Assembly: GCA_036852015.1 (NCBI GenBank)
Contig: JAANDG010000283.1
Span: 115,651 to 179,650 of the forward strand
Reading direction: 5' to 3'
DNA: 64,000 nucleotides
From: Pelodera strongyloides
Taxonomy: Eukaryota; Nematoda; Chromadorea; Rhabditida; Rhabditidae
The notes below the pieces were generated by a model. The model was not told where the DNA came from. It saw only the letters and a list, made by a program, of their open reading frames with translations, and did not search any database. Shown here piece by piece: positions 1-15,097 of this stretch (position 1 is the stretch's first letter; every line of letters begins with the position of its first letter). The translations under genes were made by a program, and so were the position numbers.

Positions 1-238
1 TTCTTATTTTGATCACTAATAACACATCACAATCAGTGTATCACTAACTTTCTGTCGTGGGCGCGCCTGTGGCGAAGGTGTTGACGAATGTCACCTGAAT
101 TAAAACTTATTGTTAGTTTGTGTAACAGAAATGTAAGAGAGCGTTTACAACAGCAAAGCAACATTTCTTCCAGGAAGCTTGCTCTGAATTAGGCAGATTA
201 CAAAACAATTCCCTAAGTAAGTAGTAAGTAAAACCTAC

Positions 239-3200
239 GGAATCGGGTAAACGAGTTGTCAGCGAACGGTCTTGAGTCGTCTCCAATAGCAACACTGGTG
301 TTTTGGTGGTAGCCACATAATTTGTGACTGTTGTCTTCTTGGGCAGCTGTGATTCAACGGGCGTCGTGCTCACTTTTGGCGCCGGAGTGCTTTTCGGCAT
401 TGTACTCATGGGACTCATGGCTGATTCAACGGATTTTGAAAACATTTTCACAATGGTGCTGTCAGCTGTCTTCGGGTAAGATCGTTTAGAAGTGAGAGGT
501 CGTGTGCTTGCTGCAGTAGATTTATCGGCAGTTTGTTGCTCTGTTGATGGAGGAATTGCTGACGAAGTGAGTGTCCGGTGTCCTTTCTTTTGGTCATCTT
601 CTCGAGTAGTTTTATCCGTTGAGGATCCCAATGACACTGATGAAGGTTGCTCGGATTCCAGTTGAGTGGTCAAATCAGGAGTTGTCATTTTTGACAAGCT
701 TTCAGACAAAGTTGCTTGCGTTGTGGTTATTGTATGTCCCGCGGTGGTTACTGTATGTCCCGCGGTGGTTACTGTATGTCCCGCGGTGGTTACTGTATGT
801 CCCGCGGTGGTTACTGTATGTCCCGCGGTGGCTACTGTATGTCCCGCGGTGGTTACTGTATGTCCCGCGGTGGCTACTGTATGTCCCGCGGTGGCTACTG
901 TATGTCCCGCGGTGGTTGCTATATGTCCCGCGGAGGTTACTGTATGTCCCGCGGTGGTCGCTGAAATTGGCATGGTTTGTCCTTGTACTTTATTCGTTTG
1001 AGATTTCTCAGTTGCTTGATCTCTCTGATCCACAGTTGAAGTCTGAGTGGTTGTCTGCTCATTGCGTTGTGAAATGGATCTCTCGTCCGTCTCCGTCAAT
1101 ATATTATTCGATGTTGATAAAACGCTTGTTGACACAGATGGCTGTTGCGAGCTGAAGTGCTCAGTAGTGCCAGCACTGATTCCTTCAGTCAGATCGTCTG
1201 TAGTCACAATTGAATCCGTTTCAGAAGTTGAAGTAGCTTCTTTCAAATTTGTTGCAGTAGATTCCATAAAATGTATGGTCGATGGGGTAGCGCTCTCCAA
1301 TGCTCCCTGAGTTGTTGCAGAATCCAACACAGTTTTCTCGATCTCTCCTGTATGGATTTGTTCTCGTGTGGTATAGGGTGCCGCGGAAGTGGAAGCGGAA
1401 AGATACGATCCATGAGAAGAGGAGGAAACATCCGATGTTGTTTCGGTTGCCGAACGGGTTGCTAGAGGTCCCTCCGAATGAGTCTCTTTCGAAGCCTTTT
1501 CGGTGCTTGCCGGAACCTAAATGTGAACATTTTTAATTTACGCTTCTCATGATAAATTTAAAAAAATAATCAGTAAATCCACGGATAGATATCCCATATT
1601 TTGCACAGCGCAACCGTAAATTTTTTGTGGTGTTCTACCGCGCGAAGGCGCGAAGAAAACGCACCAGTGTTTGCATTGCCAATTAAATCCAATTAAATAA
1701 CTACACCAAAAAAAGGCATAATACCCTGTGGACGTGAAGTGGCTATATTTATATATGCACAATTGTTGCGCTACTTACAATTTGCATTGTGGAAGAACGA
1801 AGTTCTGTGCCAGTGGTTGCCTCTGAATGTTTTGTAATCGTCATAGGCTTCTTCGACTCATATTCAGTTGAAAGCTTCGTAGCCTCCGAGGTTGCATGTG
1901 TCTTTGGATTTGGTTGTTCAGATGTTGAGATGCGATGGACGTTCGGATCAACACTTCCAGTAACAGCTCCAATCGTCTTCTCAGTGGTTGGCTTCGTGAA
2001 GTCATCCGTTATTACTGATGCGTGCGGATTTGTTATCGAGTGATCTGTTTCACTTTCAGACGTCGTTGTTTTTCTTGTGTCGAATGTCGCCTTGCGGGTA
2101 GCTGAAAGGGCTGTCTGTGAGGTACTCTGACCAGAGCTTAGAGGTTGCACAGTCTTCATTGACGTCTCGGGATGAGGCTATGTGGTAGTTTCTCCATACG
2201 TCGATTCAAAAACAGACGACAATCTTGACGAATTAGAAGTAGCAGAAGTCAGCGTAGAAGTTAGAGTGCCGGTCGGTCCTTGAGCCACTGGAGTTGAACG
2301 AGTTGTCGATCCAGTTTTTGGTCCATTCGTTGAGTCAGTTAAAGTCGTAGGGCGTTGCTCGCCTGCAATATGGCCTTTTTCGGTGTGTAATATGGTTTTC
2401 TTTTTATAAATGTATCCAAAAGCAGTGAAAATTTTCTTTGTGGAAACGTGTCAGAGAATGTATCGCACACTCACGAGAGTTATTTTCTACCGGAATGCAA
2501 AGTACCGTCTGTCAATGTCGAGGTAGTTTCCTGATTCGCTGCGGAGCCGGAAGGCGAGATCGTTGCAGTGCGTGGATTCGATGGTGATACTGCAATGAAT
2601 TATGATCATGTGTTTGTGTTGAGTGTGCGCCTACCCTGTTTTACTTTAAATTACCCTGTTCGCATGTTCTATGTTTCTTACTGATTGCATAAACAGTAAC
2701 AAAAAACACCTTTTCTAAAACCAGTAGTCGTACGTATTCCTGAAAATTCAGTCGATTCTTCCAGATGGGTCGATGAAGACATTGGCTAAAAAACCGTAGT
2801 TTTCTTCAGCTAGTAGCCTACATTTGCGCTTAAACAAATAGAAATATGGGTACAGTTTGCAATATGAGTTTATTGTTCGTTATGGAAAGCATGACTCTTC
2901 TCCTGCCGCTATGACCTATATATTGCCAAAGACATCTTTCGAATTGTTTAATACCATAGGACACAGGATGATGACCTACGAAAAGCCTACTGCTGAAAAT
3001 ATCCCGAAAATAAGTTACTACTGCTAGATTTGTGTTATTGCTACAAATATATACAACGTTCGTGGTCATATGCTATATGCAAGGCTGTTCTACTACTAGA
3101 CAGCATTGCTTAAAGGATCGCAGTCACTACAAAATCGTCGTTTTTCTTCGAGTTTACTTGTATTTAGTATAGAATAGAGACAAATACTTTACCAAAACCG

Positions 3201-3736
3201 AATAATTTGAATTACAACTCAGGGAGTGAACAAGTAGAAAAGAAGTTCTACTTAACTACCGCAGGATCACGAAACGTGTTCATACAGCTGCTTCCCGATC
3301 GGGAGTATGCAAATTATTTCGACAAATATCTGCATATTATATCTTTACATATACTGCAAGGGTCTGCAGGCATGTCACTACACGTTTCATAATCCCGCGG
3401 TAGTCAAGTAGATCTACTTTTCTACTTGTTCACCCGCTGAGTTGGAATTCAAATTATTCGGTTTTGGTAAAGTATTTGTCTCTATTCTTTACTAAATTTA
3501 AGTAAACTCGACGCAAAATGATGATTTTGGAGTGACTGCGATCCTTTAAGTTGTGCTTGAAAAGATCTGACCGGTGTCGAGGAAGTTTGTGTGGATACAA
3601 TGAATGGATTCAGCATCGGTAACGGTAGTTTGACAAGAAGGTTTGGCTCGCAGTTATTCGAGTTGGCGGAGTCATAGCAGGAAATGCAACGTGTGAAGTT
3701 CTCTTCAGATGCCAACACAACTAAATATATGACCAT
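239..3736 (-). CDS. Thr/Ser-rich mucin-like secreted protein, 3' part outside window
   Basis: Exons read on the minus strand, with phases that agree: 3572-3736, 2734-2785, 2506-2589, 1779-2362, 239-1516, then a GTAGGT donor leading off the left edge. The first exon begins with a short hydrophobic stretch (VIYLVVLA) and a Cys-containing segment (CISCYDSANSNNC) that faintly recalls the start of Ly6-type domains. Everything after it is Thr/Ser/Pro-rich, as in O-glycosylated mucins or nematode surface-coat proteins. The last exon contains about 12 copies of a 7-residue repeat, T-A-G-H-T-V-T/A. An in-frame TAG lies at 2178-2180 in the fourth exon; either the gene is damaged or a 36-nt intron (2178-2213) removes it. 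A foldback element (3110-3549) occupies intron 1. The family is not recognised; the secreted mucin role is inferred from composition. Confidence 0.72.
722..965 (-). repeat. 21-bp coding minisatellite (TAGHTV repeat)
   Basis: About 11-12 nearly perfect tandem copies of a 21-bp unit, read on the plus strand as TGTCCCGCGGTGGTTACTGT plus A. All copies stay in frame in the mucin-like exon and encode T-A-G-H-T-V-T/A. Differences between copies are mostly the T/A choice at the last residue. The reading frames on the other strand are only shadows of this periodicity. Confidence 0.93.
3110..3549. mobile_element. TTAA-ended foldback MITE (440 bp)
   Basis: Begins TTAAAGGATCGCAGTCACT and ends with its inverse, AGTGACTGCGATCCTTTAA. 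The halves form a long imperfect palindrome: ACAAATACTTTACCAAAACC on the left mirrors GGTTTTGGTAAAGTATTTGT on the right. No transposase is visible. It lies in intron 1 of the mucin-like gene and is related at its ends to the element at 63034-63441. Confidence 0.88.
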
Positions 3737-3867
3737 TGCAAATTGCTAGGCGATATATTGTTTACTGACACACGAAGATACACTGCCTTTGAAACTCAAA
3801 AGTTTCTTGTCCAAAAATTAAGGAAAAGCCAAAAGAATTAAAGGGAACATGTACCCACTTTTTGAAG

Positions 3868-4273
3868 TTAAAGGGATGGGTTCACTAGAAAATCACCTTG
3901 TTTTTTGTTTGTTTGTACAAAGATAAACTTTAACAAAGAGCATAAAAAATGTCTGGAATTGTTACCTAGGGGAGATATAAGTGAAAAAAGGTATTGATCG
4001 CACTTAACAACAAAAGGTGCAAAAAGAGTAACTTAGGAACACATAAGAAAATTGGCTGAAACACACTAGTTTTAGAAGAATAAACTGTAAGTTTCATCGT
4101 TTATTTTGCTTAAAACAGTGGAAAACAGTTGTTTCAGCCAATTTTCTTATTCCTAAGTTCTTTTTTTTGGATTGCAGCATTTGAAACCCATTGTTATATC
4201 GTAAGAATGATCACCGTGCAGTTGAACAGCAGTGTGAGGAGAAAAAACCTTTTCCGTGAGTCCGACCCTTTAA
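3868..4273. mobile_element. TTAA-ended foldback MITE, 6390-type
   Basis: Starts TTAAAGGGATGGGTTCACT and ends GTGAGTCCGACCCTTTAA, the imperfect inverse. An inner palindrome pairs CTTAGGAACACATAAGAAAA (from 4031) with CCAATTTTCTTATTCCTAAG (to 4158). The terminal sequence resembles the element at 6390-6754. Its right TTAA is shared with the next element at 4270. A second short end, TTAAAGGGAACATG, lies just to the left at 3838. Confidence 0.75.
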
Positions 4274-4941
4274 AGGAGGAGGCTCACGAGAATGAAGTGC
4301 TCGAATGGTTTCCCAATGCAAAAGCTTTTAACTGGAAGAAGTAAATCAATATAAAACTATGAATTTTATCAAAATTTTGGATCGTAAAAAATAGTTGATT
4401 TCCATAGTGGGCATGCAAATTTTGTGCTGGCTTGTAAAATGACTTTGTAGTGCCCTGTCCATGTTTGCGATTCGCACTTGCGAAAATGACAAATGCCTGT
4501 CCATGTTCAGGCCATTTTACATGAATGTCAAATGCCTACCGTAACCCATGCGAATAACGCGTTTGACATAGTCCCGCAACGAAAGTGTATCAGATCCGTA
4601 CTATTTGAAATAGATCAGTACTATTTTGAAATAGATCCATACTAGATGCAAAATCGCTGCGGGACCTTGTCATTGACATTGACTCGAACATGGACAGGCA
4701 TTTGTCATTTTCGCAAGTGCGAATCGCAAACATGGACAGGGCATAAACTTGCATGTTTAGTTTTGAAATCTACCTTGCATACGATAGGTTATTTTATTTG
4801 ACTTCGAGTTCTTAGATTAATTAATTCCTCCAAACTAAAGCGCTGAACCTTATAATACTTGTTTTTTGGAAGATAAACCCATTATCCTTCGATAAAAGGA
4901 AACTATTTGAGCACTTCATTCTCGTGAGCCTCCTCCTTTAA
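4270..4941. mobile_element. TTAA-ended inverted-repeat element hosting a nested insertion
   Basis: Terminal inverted repeats of about 37 bp: TTAAAGGAGGAGGCTCACGA at 4270 and the inverse ending at 4941, both extending into GAATGAAGTGCTC. An unrelated inverted-repeat element (4451-4743) is nested in the middle. A diverged part of this family is recognisable in reverse orientation at about 7200-7425. Confidence 0.82.
4451..4743. mobile_element. Inverted-repeat element, copy 1 (293 bp), nested
   Basis: Inverted arms of about 55 bp start TGCCCTGTCCATGTTTGCGA and end with the inverse, followed on both sides by the motif GACAAATGCCTGTCC. The centre, including GAAAGTGTATCAGATC and AGATCCATACTAGAT, matches the element at 62133-62424. 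It lies inside the TTAA element at 4270-4941, so it is the younger of the two. No coding capacity. Confidence 0.85.
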
Positions 4942-5553
4942 TGCCATGCATCCATCCTAATTTATACGTGTACTTCTCGATACGACCGTCGACGCTTTTG
5001 ACAAGCGATACAGATAACGAAGCTGCATTGTTCGCCTACTGATGTCTGGCCAGTGCTCCGAACTGGTATGCTTTTTGGCAATGCCAATTTGTCTTTTTCT
5101 CCTTCGGGTTTCGCATATTTACTTATTTTATGCTATGAAACCCACATGTAATGATGCGAAAAAAGTAGCTAGCAAACCGTAGCCATGTGCTGACCCATTT
5201 TCAGTGTGTTTGTTCTATGTATCCACATAGAACGATGCTTCATTTTTGTTGTATGCTGTACGCTACCCTATTGCGGGGCTTAGAAATAGGACTAGTCGAG
5301 GGTATGTTGCGTACCCAACTGCTGTAACTTTTCGTGAGTTTTGGGAAGACAACGCTTTGGTTTTACGGTTCATGTCATACGTAATTGCATCCAAATAGCA
5401 CATGTTTACATCATAGTGATTTTTTTAACTTGCTACCTTACAGCTACAGTGATTTATCCTACTAGCATTTAAATATGAACTTGCCTGCTGCGAACATCAA
5501 GAGGAGAAAAATCGGCCGCGCGGGGCCCATTCCTCCATTGAGATTGCGAAGTT
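4942..5553. other. Intergenic, no feature seen
   Basis: AT-rich sequence with only short ORFs. A small inverted pair around GTTCTATGTATCCACATAGAAC at 5210-5232 is the only structure noted. Nothing here supports a gene. Confidence 0.5.
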
Positions 5554-5949
5554 TCATCTTCTTCGGAGAAGTTCCTTCTACATAGATATATTAGTATAAG
5601 AACTGCACGAACTGCATATTTTTGGTCCTCGCTAACGAAGTCTCAGTTCCTTATGTTCACTCCGTCAGAAAACTGCTCGGAATCGTGGTGGTATGTTTTT
5701 TAGTCTAATATATGTCGTAGCGTACCCTAATTCTATAATAATCTATATATATATAAGATAGAGAAAGACATTTTCCCCAGTCTTTTAATTTATTCTATAT
5801 GTTGAATAAGAACGTACGTTGAAGGTGGCGGCCGCTTTCGGAATATCCAAATGTCGGTATGAAGTCGGATGGCCCCTGCCGCCCTGCAGTTGGTTGGTAA
5901 CCATGTAGATCATGACCACGCCTCCCGCAAATCCCGCCCATATTAAGCC
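5554..5949 (-). CDS. Small single-pass membrane protein, C-terminal exons only
   Basis: Two exons with consensus borders: 5818-5949 (acceptor GTGCGCAG, donor GTACGT) and 5554-5577 (acceptor CTATGTAG, ending K-E-L-L-R-R-R-stop). The first encodes a hydrophobic segment (LIWAGFAGGVVMIYMV) followed by a basic region with H-P-T-S-Y-R-H-L-D-I-P-K, and the product ends basic. Small size, one membrane segment and basic tail suggest an organelle inner-membrane or assembly subunit, but the family is not recognised. The N-terminal exon was not found. An alternative phase would give a different tail, so the frame is chosen on hydrophobicity and on the short basic end. Confidence 0.5.
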
Positions 5950-6389
5950 CTGCGCACAAATTATCGATTAGCTCGAGACCCAACTTTTCAATTAGGATAC
6001 ATACGATAAAGATTTATCAGAATTGGTAACTTATGTATTGACGTGAGTTTCCATCAACACTGACAGCGACAGCTACTACACACATTGAATTAGGTCCGTG
6101 CAACAAATGTTATTTATATATGTGCAATTTGCTCAGTTATCCTCTAAACTAACTGGGACTTACATGCAAAGGGCAAAGATAAAATGGACCATAACCATAA
6201 AAGTGAAGTATTATGTATTATGTACCAAGTGGCGCAATGGTGAACTTATTTAAAGGTCAGGCTCACGCTGGTGTAAATTCCTCATATTATGCACATAAGC
6301 TCTGCGATTCAAATTATGAAACTAGATTTCGTGAATTTCATGAAAATAAAAATTGAGACAGTTATTTGGCAATAACTCCCAGCCAAAAC

Positions 6390-6754
6390 TTAAAGGGATC
6401 GGTTCACTTAAAATTGTGTCTGTTTTTTTTTGTTTCTTTGTTTTCTATAAGGGATAATAAAAATTTGGAATACAAGAAGTAGTGTTCAATTTCAATACTC
6501 ACGAAGATATTGGGTGATAAAGTGGTGGATTGATCGGTCAAGAATGCAAAAAGGGCAATTATCCTATACAAAAAAGGCAGGACAATTGCCCTTTTTGCAT
6601 TTCGGACCGATCAATCCACCACTTTATCACCCAATATCTTCGTGAGTATTGAAATTGAACACTACTTCTTGCATTCCAAATTTTTATTATTCCTTATAGA
6701 AAATAAAGAAACAAAAAAAAACAGACACACTTTAAGAGGAACCGATCCCTTTAA
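6390..6754. mobile_element. Near-perfect palindromic MITE with TTAA ends (365 bp)
   Basis: Starts TTAAAGGGATCGGTTCACTT and ends with its inverse, AGGAACCGATCCCTTTAA. Almost the whole length folds back on itself: GATCGGTCAAGAATGCAAAA pairs with TTTTGCATTTCGGACCGATC across a short centre near 6565. Non-coding. Confidence 0.9.
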
Positions 6755-6935
6755 CACAATAGGAGATTATTGGGGTTTTGCATGTAAGTAGCACGAGAAA
6801 TGTATCCCTTTCTATGCGATTCATGTCGGTTGTTGACAAATAACTCGGTGAATTTTACGTTGTACAATGCGGCAGCGAGATTAGGTTCGCCAGCCGCATA
6901 ATCGGAACATTTTCAAGCCTAATAACTTTTTATTG

Positions 6936-7120
6936 TCTACATTGCACCACTACACAACATCACTACCTTACACCACCTCCTTGCACCACATTTTGCGAAA
7001 GGACACCACAGTGAGGTGTAATGTGGTGTTCCTGTGGTGTCACTTTGGTGTCCTTTCCAAAATGTGGGCGGGCACAAAATGGTTAGGGTGGGGCTGTGGT
7101 GGTGCAGTGGTGCAATGTAC
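6936..7120. mobile_element. Palindromic GTGGTGT-rich foldback element
   Basis: Left end GTCTACATTGCACCACT, right end AGTGGTGCAATGTAC. Inner arms pair CATTTTGCGAAAGGACACCA with TGGTGTCCTTTCCAAAATG. A simple fold with repeated CACCAC/GTGGTG and no coding content. Confidence 0.75.
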
Positions 7121-7199
7121 AATTTGCTTTTTTATTGAGTCTGGCCCACTGTAATACCACTGGAATAAACAATTGTCATCTCATCGTAGGCTGTGTAGC

Positions 7200-7425
7200 T
7201 TTCGAAGCTGAACATGCAAATTTACAAAATAAAATACAAATGTGCATGCCCACTATTGAAATCGATAAAGAATTTTGATAGAATTCAAAGTTTTATATTG
7301 ATTCACTCCTTCCACTTAAAAATAAAAGCTTGTGCTTCATGAAACATGTTTATTGGAAGCTAACACCATCCTCTTTAAAAGGAAAGCAATTGTACACTTG
7401 ATTCTAGTGAGCCTTTTCCTCCTCG
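7200..7425 (-). repeat. Diverged fragment of the 4270-type element
   Basis: Read in reverse it contains GTGAATCAATATAAAACTTT, GAATTCTATCAAAATTCT and ATAGTGGGCATGCA. These align with 4335-4430 (AATCAATATAAAACTATGAA, TTTATCAAAATT, ATAGTGGGCATGCA). It ends near AGGAGGAAAAGGCTCAC, a decayed version of that element's terminus. Confidence 0.6.
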
Positions 7426-8386
7426 AAAAACTTGGGATGTGCGAATATTCATATTGCTAAAAAAATTGGCAAAAGTGTCACTTAAACTAGCGTAATTTTT
7501 GTTCACTATCACGTGCTATTGTTCTTGATTAATTTCGGTATCACGCAAACCCTATTTATTCATTCATTCTGTTGCATGGGATGCCTCATGAGATTTTCTG
7601 CTGCCACAAGCCTGGGGATTTCAGAACAATTACAGGTAAGGACCAAATTCAACTTCCACCGGCATTGGGGACCGTTTGACGAGCTGCCGTTATCAGAAAC
7701 GGCATAATATGTTTGGCAGGCAGCTTATCGTCTCTCATCTCTTTTCAGTGTTTTTTTTTCAGTAATTGAACTACGTGAGGTTTCACCTACGATAATATCA
7801 GTGGGTGTCTGCAACTGGAAGGCTCAAAGAGAATGCAAATTGAATCCGAGTATGGTAGCTTGCTGTTTCAGGGGACGTGTTTCTGCAATCGCTAACTTTG
7901 AACTTTCGTGCAGGGATTTTTTACTTCATAATTTTGTTCCCGCCACCTTATATTTATTGTCATTTCACAAGACTGCGACCCCTAAGCTCGTATCCGTGAA
8001 AATAGGAGTATCCGATGTTTGGAGAAGACGCAATCAAAGAACTAAAACCAATTAACCTGAGTTTGGCTCTGGAGCCAGCATGACAACTCATAACCATAAC
8101 AAGGGAGAACCAATATTCTTGTCTTCTGAACATGCACTTATGCCTTTTGCTAGGACCACCTGTCTAGAAAGATCTTTACTGGTGACATACTTATGCAGGT
8201 GTGTGGCACAACATATCGCCTGTGAGCGCAGTACGCGCAGTCCAGAGACAAACTTTCCTTATTAGTTGACATCGTCACAACGAAGTTAGAACTATTAACG
8301 TGAATCACAACACTAACAATACGTGATGCAGATTCTGTGTATATGTTACTCATTTCTATACGGAGGTATATTTCTCTTCTTTATAC
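7426..8386. other. Intergenic, no gene recognised
   Basis: Only short ORFs without convincing splice sites or recognisable protein character on either strand. No repeat structure was noted. Confidence 0.45.
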
Positions 8387-8830
8387 ATCACCAGCCGTTC
8401 GAAAAGCCCTACGGGCTCCAATCCGACTGGAGGAATCGGCCTTCGGCCGATTGTTACCCTATTTAAAAAAAGGATTCTACAAAGGTAAAAAGACGTTCAT
8501 TACGTTTATGTGGAAACATATAATGTGGCTCGGGGCTTCAAGGTTTTCGCAAGTCATGCAAATTTGCTATTACGTTTGCTCTTCTATCTCGTCTCCTATA
8601 AGATCCTCGTCCAATAAGCTAGCATAGGTCAACAGGTAGAGCGTTGGACTGTGAATCGAGAGATTGTATGCCTATGGGTTCGAATCCCGCCAGCGGCAAA
8701 GATATTGTTTGGTTCTCTTTCGATTGCGGTCATATATTTATGAAAAGGCTTCGTCCCGTACACATAAAACGACAATCAAAACGACAAAAAAAATCTTCTC
8801 CTTTATATAATAAGATCATGATAGGGCAAC
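8387..8830 (+). repeat. Dispersed repeat with three hairpins and a tRNA-like module, copy 1
   Basis: About 440 bp alignable with the reverse strand of about 40490-40912. The left part holds three adjacent hairpins: AGCCC-TAC-GGGCT, CCA-ATCCGAC-TGG and AATCGGCC-TTC-GGCCGATT. The middle has ATGCAAATTTGC and a tRNA-like segment at 8618-8698. The right part ends CTCCTTTATATAATAAGATC. Short ORFs on both copies are similar but have no protein signature, so the conservation is best read as repeat identity. Confidence 0.75.
8618..8698 (+). tRNA. tRNA-like sequence (degenerate), B-box GGTTCGAATCC
   Basis: Contains a D-arm-like GGTCAACAGGTAGAGC and a T-arm TGGGTTCGAATCCCG. The anticodon region (GGACTGTGAATCG) would present GTG, but its stem is broken and the acceptor ends GCTAGC/GCCAGC pair only out of register. 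It is therefore probably a tRNA-derived part of the surrounding repeat, or a pseudogene, rather than a working tRNA-His. Its counterpart lies at 40605-40683. Confidence 0.5.
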
Positions 8831-11055
8831 CCTACTGTGAATATCTCATATGTGCACCTAAGAATTCCTGAAATTAGAAATTGAGAAAGTTATATGTATC
8901 AAACAAAACTCACCCTAGTTCGAAATGAATTTTGGATATATCTACCAAGCGAGGCTTATGCCTTCCTACGCGGCTACGATATCTTCGTGCTGTCTCTTTC
9001 TGAAAAATAACTCGCTAAATTTTCCTTTTCGTTGAGTGCGGTTTACTTGATTGTGCTCGCATAATTACAGTTAAGTGAATTTTTCCCTGAGCCTGGCGCT
9101 TTGACTTTATTAGGCAAAAAATGCATTAATTCACCTTTCACTTCCATCTTCCATCACTCATGTGGTATCCACTCTCGATACGCTGAACTGTGGTGTAGCG
9201 GTGTCAAACAAAAACGTTTATTTTTTGAAGGTGGCACAATTGCTTCCCTTCCTAGCCTCTTTGGATTTTGAAACCCCATAAACGTCAACTACATCTGTGG
9301 GCTACGGTAGGCACAACAGACACAATGGATGTTTCCCTCGGATAAACACATTAATATGTCATATAAACTTGAGGTTGGGAAGCAACCCTTTCCCAATATC
9401 GCGTGTTCTGCTTCAGCAATTTCTGTCTAAAAAAGTGTATGAGACAAAACGAAGAAATCAGATCAGAAACCATTCAGTTCTAAACAATAAGAAAAACGTT
9501 TTTTTGGATGACCTTGAGTGCTTTGAGGCTTTGAGACATTTGAGAAACAGAAGTGAATGTTTAGACGGTGTGTGGGAATTTCCAAAGTAAGTGTAAATGC
9601 GCTCTAGTGGCACACTTTTGGCGGAACCGCGGCCTTCTGTCTGGGCGGTAAACTGTGGGTATGTGTATGTGTGGTGCGCTTGCAACAGAAGCGATACATT
9701 GGTTTTCTGTCGATTATTTATTTATTTATTTATTTATTTAGTAAATAGCACGACAACGTGTGCATCACAAATGATATGATGAAGAGAAACAGCGAGGAAG
9801 CAGTGGCGTTGTATGAGAAGATGTGGTGCGTTACAGATGTACCAGCGAAAAACTGGCAGGAAAACTGGCTTGTTAATATGTTTCCGAGAGGCTGCGCGGG
9901 TGCCCATAATCCACTCACTTACCTTATCAACCCATGGTTGAGCCACGCATTTAGATGTTTCTTTGACTCTTGCAATTTTCATAAATAATTAGTTGGTTTA
10001 CATCACTGGTTCCCTCAACGGTTTGGAAATGTGTACCTATGTATTGCTTATACAGTTTCAGTTGGTCGTACCTTTCATACTTTTAATGATAGAGGAGCGC
10101 TGCAATTCAAAATTCGCCATTTTAATCATTGTCAGTTAAAAACATAAGTTGCCCACGGTTCCACATTGCTTGATTGCCGTCATTGGTTAACTTTGTATTC
10201 AGAGATGCACCCCATATCTTTTCTTTGAGGAGCAAAATGTACTTCACGGATACTAGGACACGCTCGACATCTTTTTATAAGATCCACGGCAAGCTTTTAC
10301 ATGCGAAGTACATTTTGGGGGCTGTTGCTTGACAACATGAATACACTACACAATTTTATTCAAATGCGCTGACAGTGCTGAGCGCTCTTGAATGGATTTG
10401 TATGAAACAGAATCACATGGCGTTTTGCTCGTGGATATTGAGGGATGAAGGAAAATTGTACCTTATGACATATGACATATTCTCAGAAACATCTATGTAG
10501 TGCTACGATATTCAGAAGTATTCGTTTAACTTATTAGCACATCCTGAGGTAGTTCAGCCTATTGTTTTTTTTTCGTGCGCGTGACCCTTTAACCTAGAGT
10601 TTCTGCTCTTGTAATTTTTTGCTCTCATACAGTAAATCGCTCACTGGAACGCAACCTGTGTTTTTATTGATCAACTACTGTAATGTCTGAGTTGTTTATC
10701 ATGAGTTGTCTCCACAAGTACATATCACTCCGCAAACTTCTCTTCGCAGGACCAGGGCCAGGGTCCTGCATGCTGATTGGACAATAGAGAGTCGACCAAG
10801 GCTCACTGACTCCGCCCTTTTTTATGGCCAAGCCACTAGATATTGCTAAAGGCATATTAATGCTTCAGTAAGGCGTGTCATACATTTCTTCCTGCTTCAT
10901 GCGATATTCTACTTTATTCAGACTTATAAGTTATAAGCATAGTACAGTATGATTCAAAACTAGCCATATTGGTTAAAAATGGTCACGCGTTTTACACGTT
11001 CGTCTTCGTACTTTGTATATTGCTGTAGCTCTAGATTTATTTCAAACTTTTCAGG
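8831..11055. other. Intergenic, mostly featureless
   Basis: Contains a short (TTTA)n run at 9715-9740 and a weak inverted pair AAAATGTACTTC (10234) / GAAGTACATTTT (10306). One segment on the minus strand (9924-9982) begins with ATG and ends at a good GTAAGTGAG donor, but no further exon could be linked. No supported gene. Confidence 0.45.

Positions 11056-15097
<4,042 letters not shown>

Noticed and set aside
619..1155. Plus-strand ORFs with repeated LLYVPRW or CMSRGGY units
   Set aside because: They are antisense or other-frame readings of the 21-bp minisatellite, whose Thr-rich minus frame continues with proper splice sites.
4129..4344. 71-codon ORF at 4.1-4.3 kb
   Set aside because: It spans the junction of two transposable elements and their terminal repeats.
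8337..8627. ORF similar to one at 40674-40970, possible protein family
   Set aside because: The similarity is explained by the shared repeat, runs through hairpins and into the tRNA-like unit, and has no protein-like pattern.
9734..9982. Minus-strand ORF beginning MKIARVKET with a GTAAGT donor
   Set aside because: Open in several frames and on both strands; the only in-phase partner would need a 31-nt intron, and no family is recognised.
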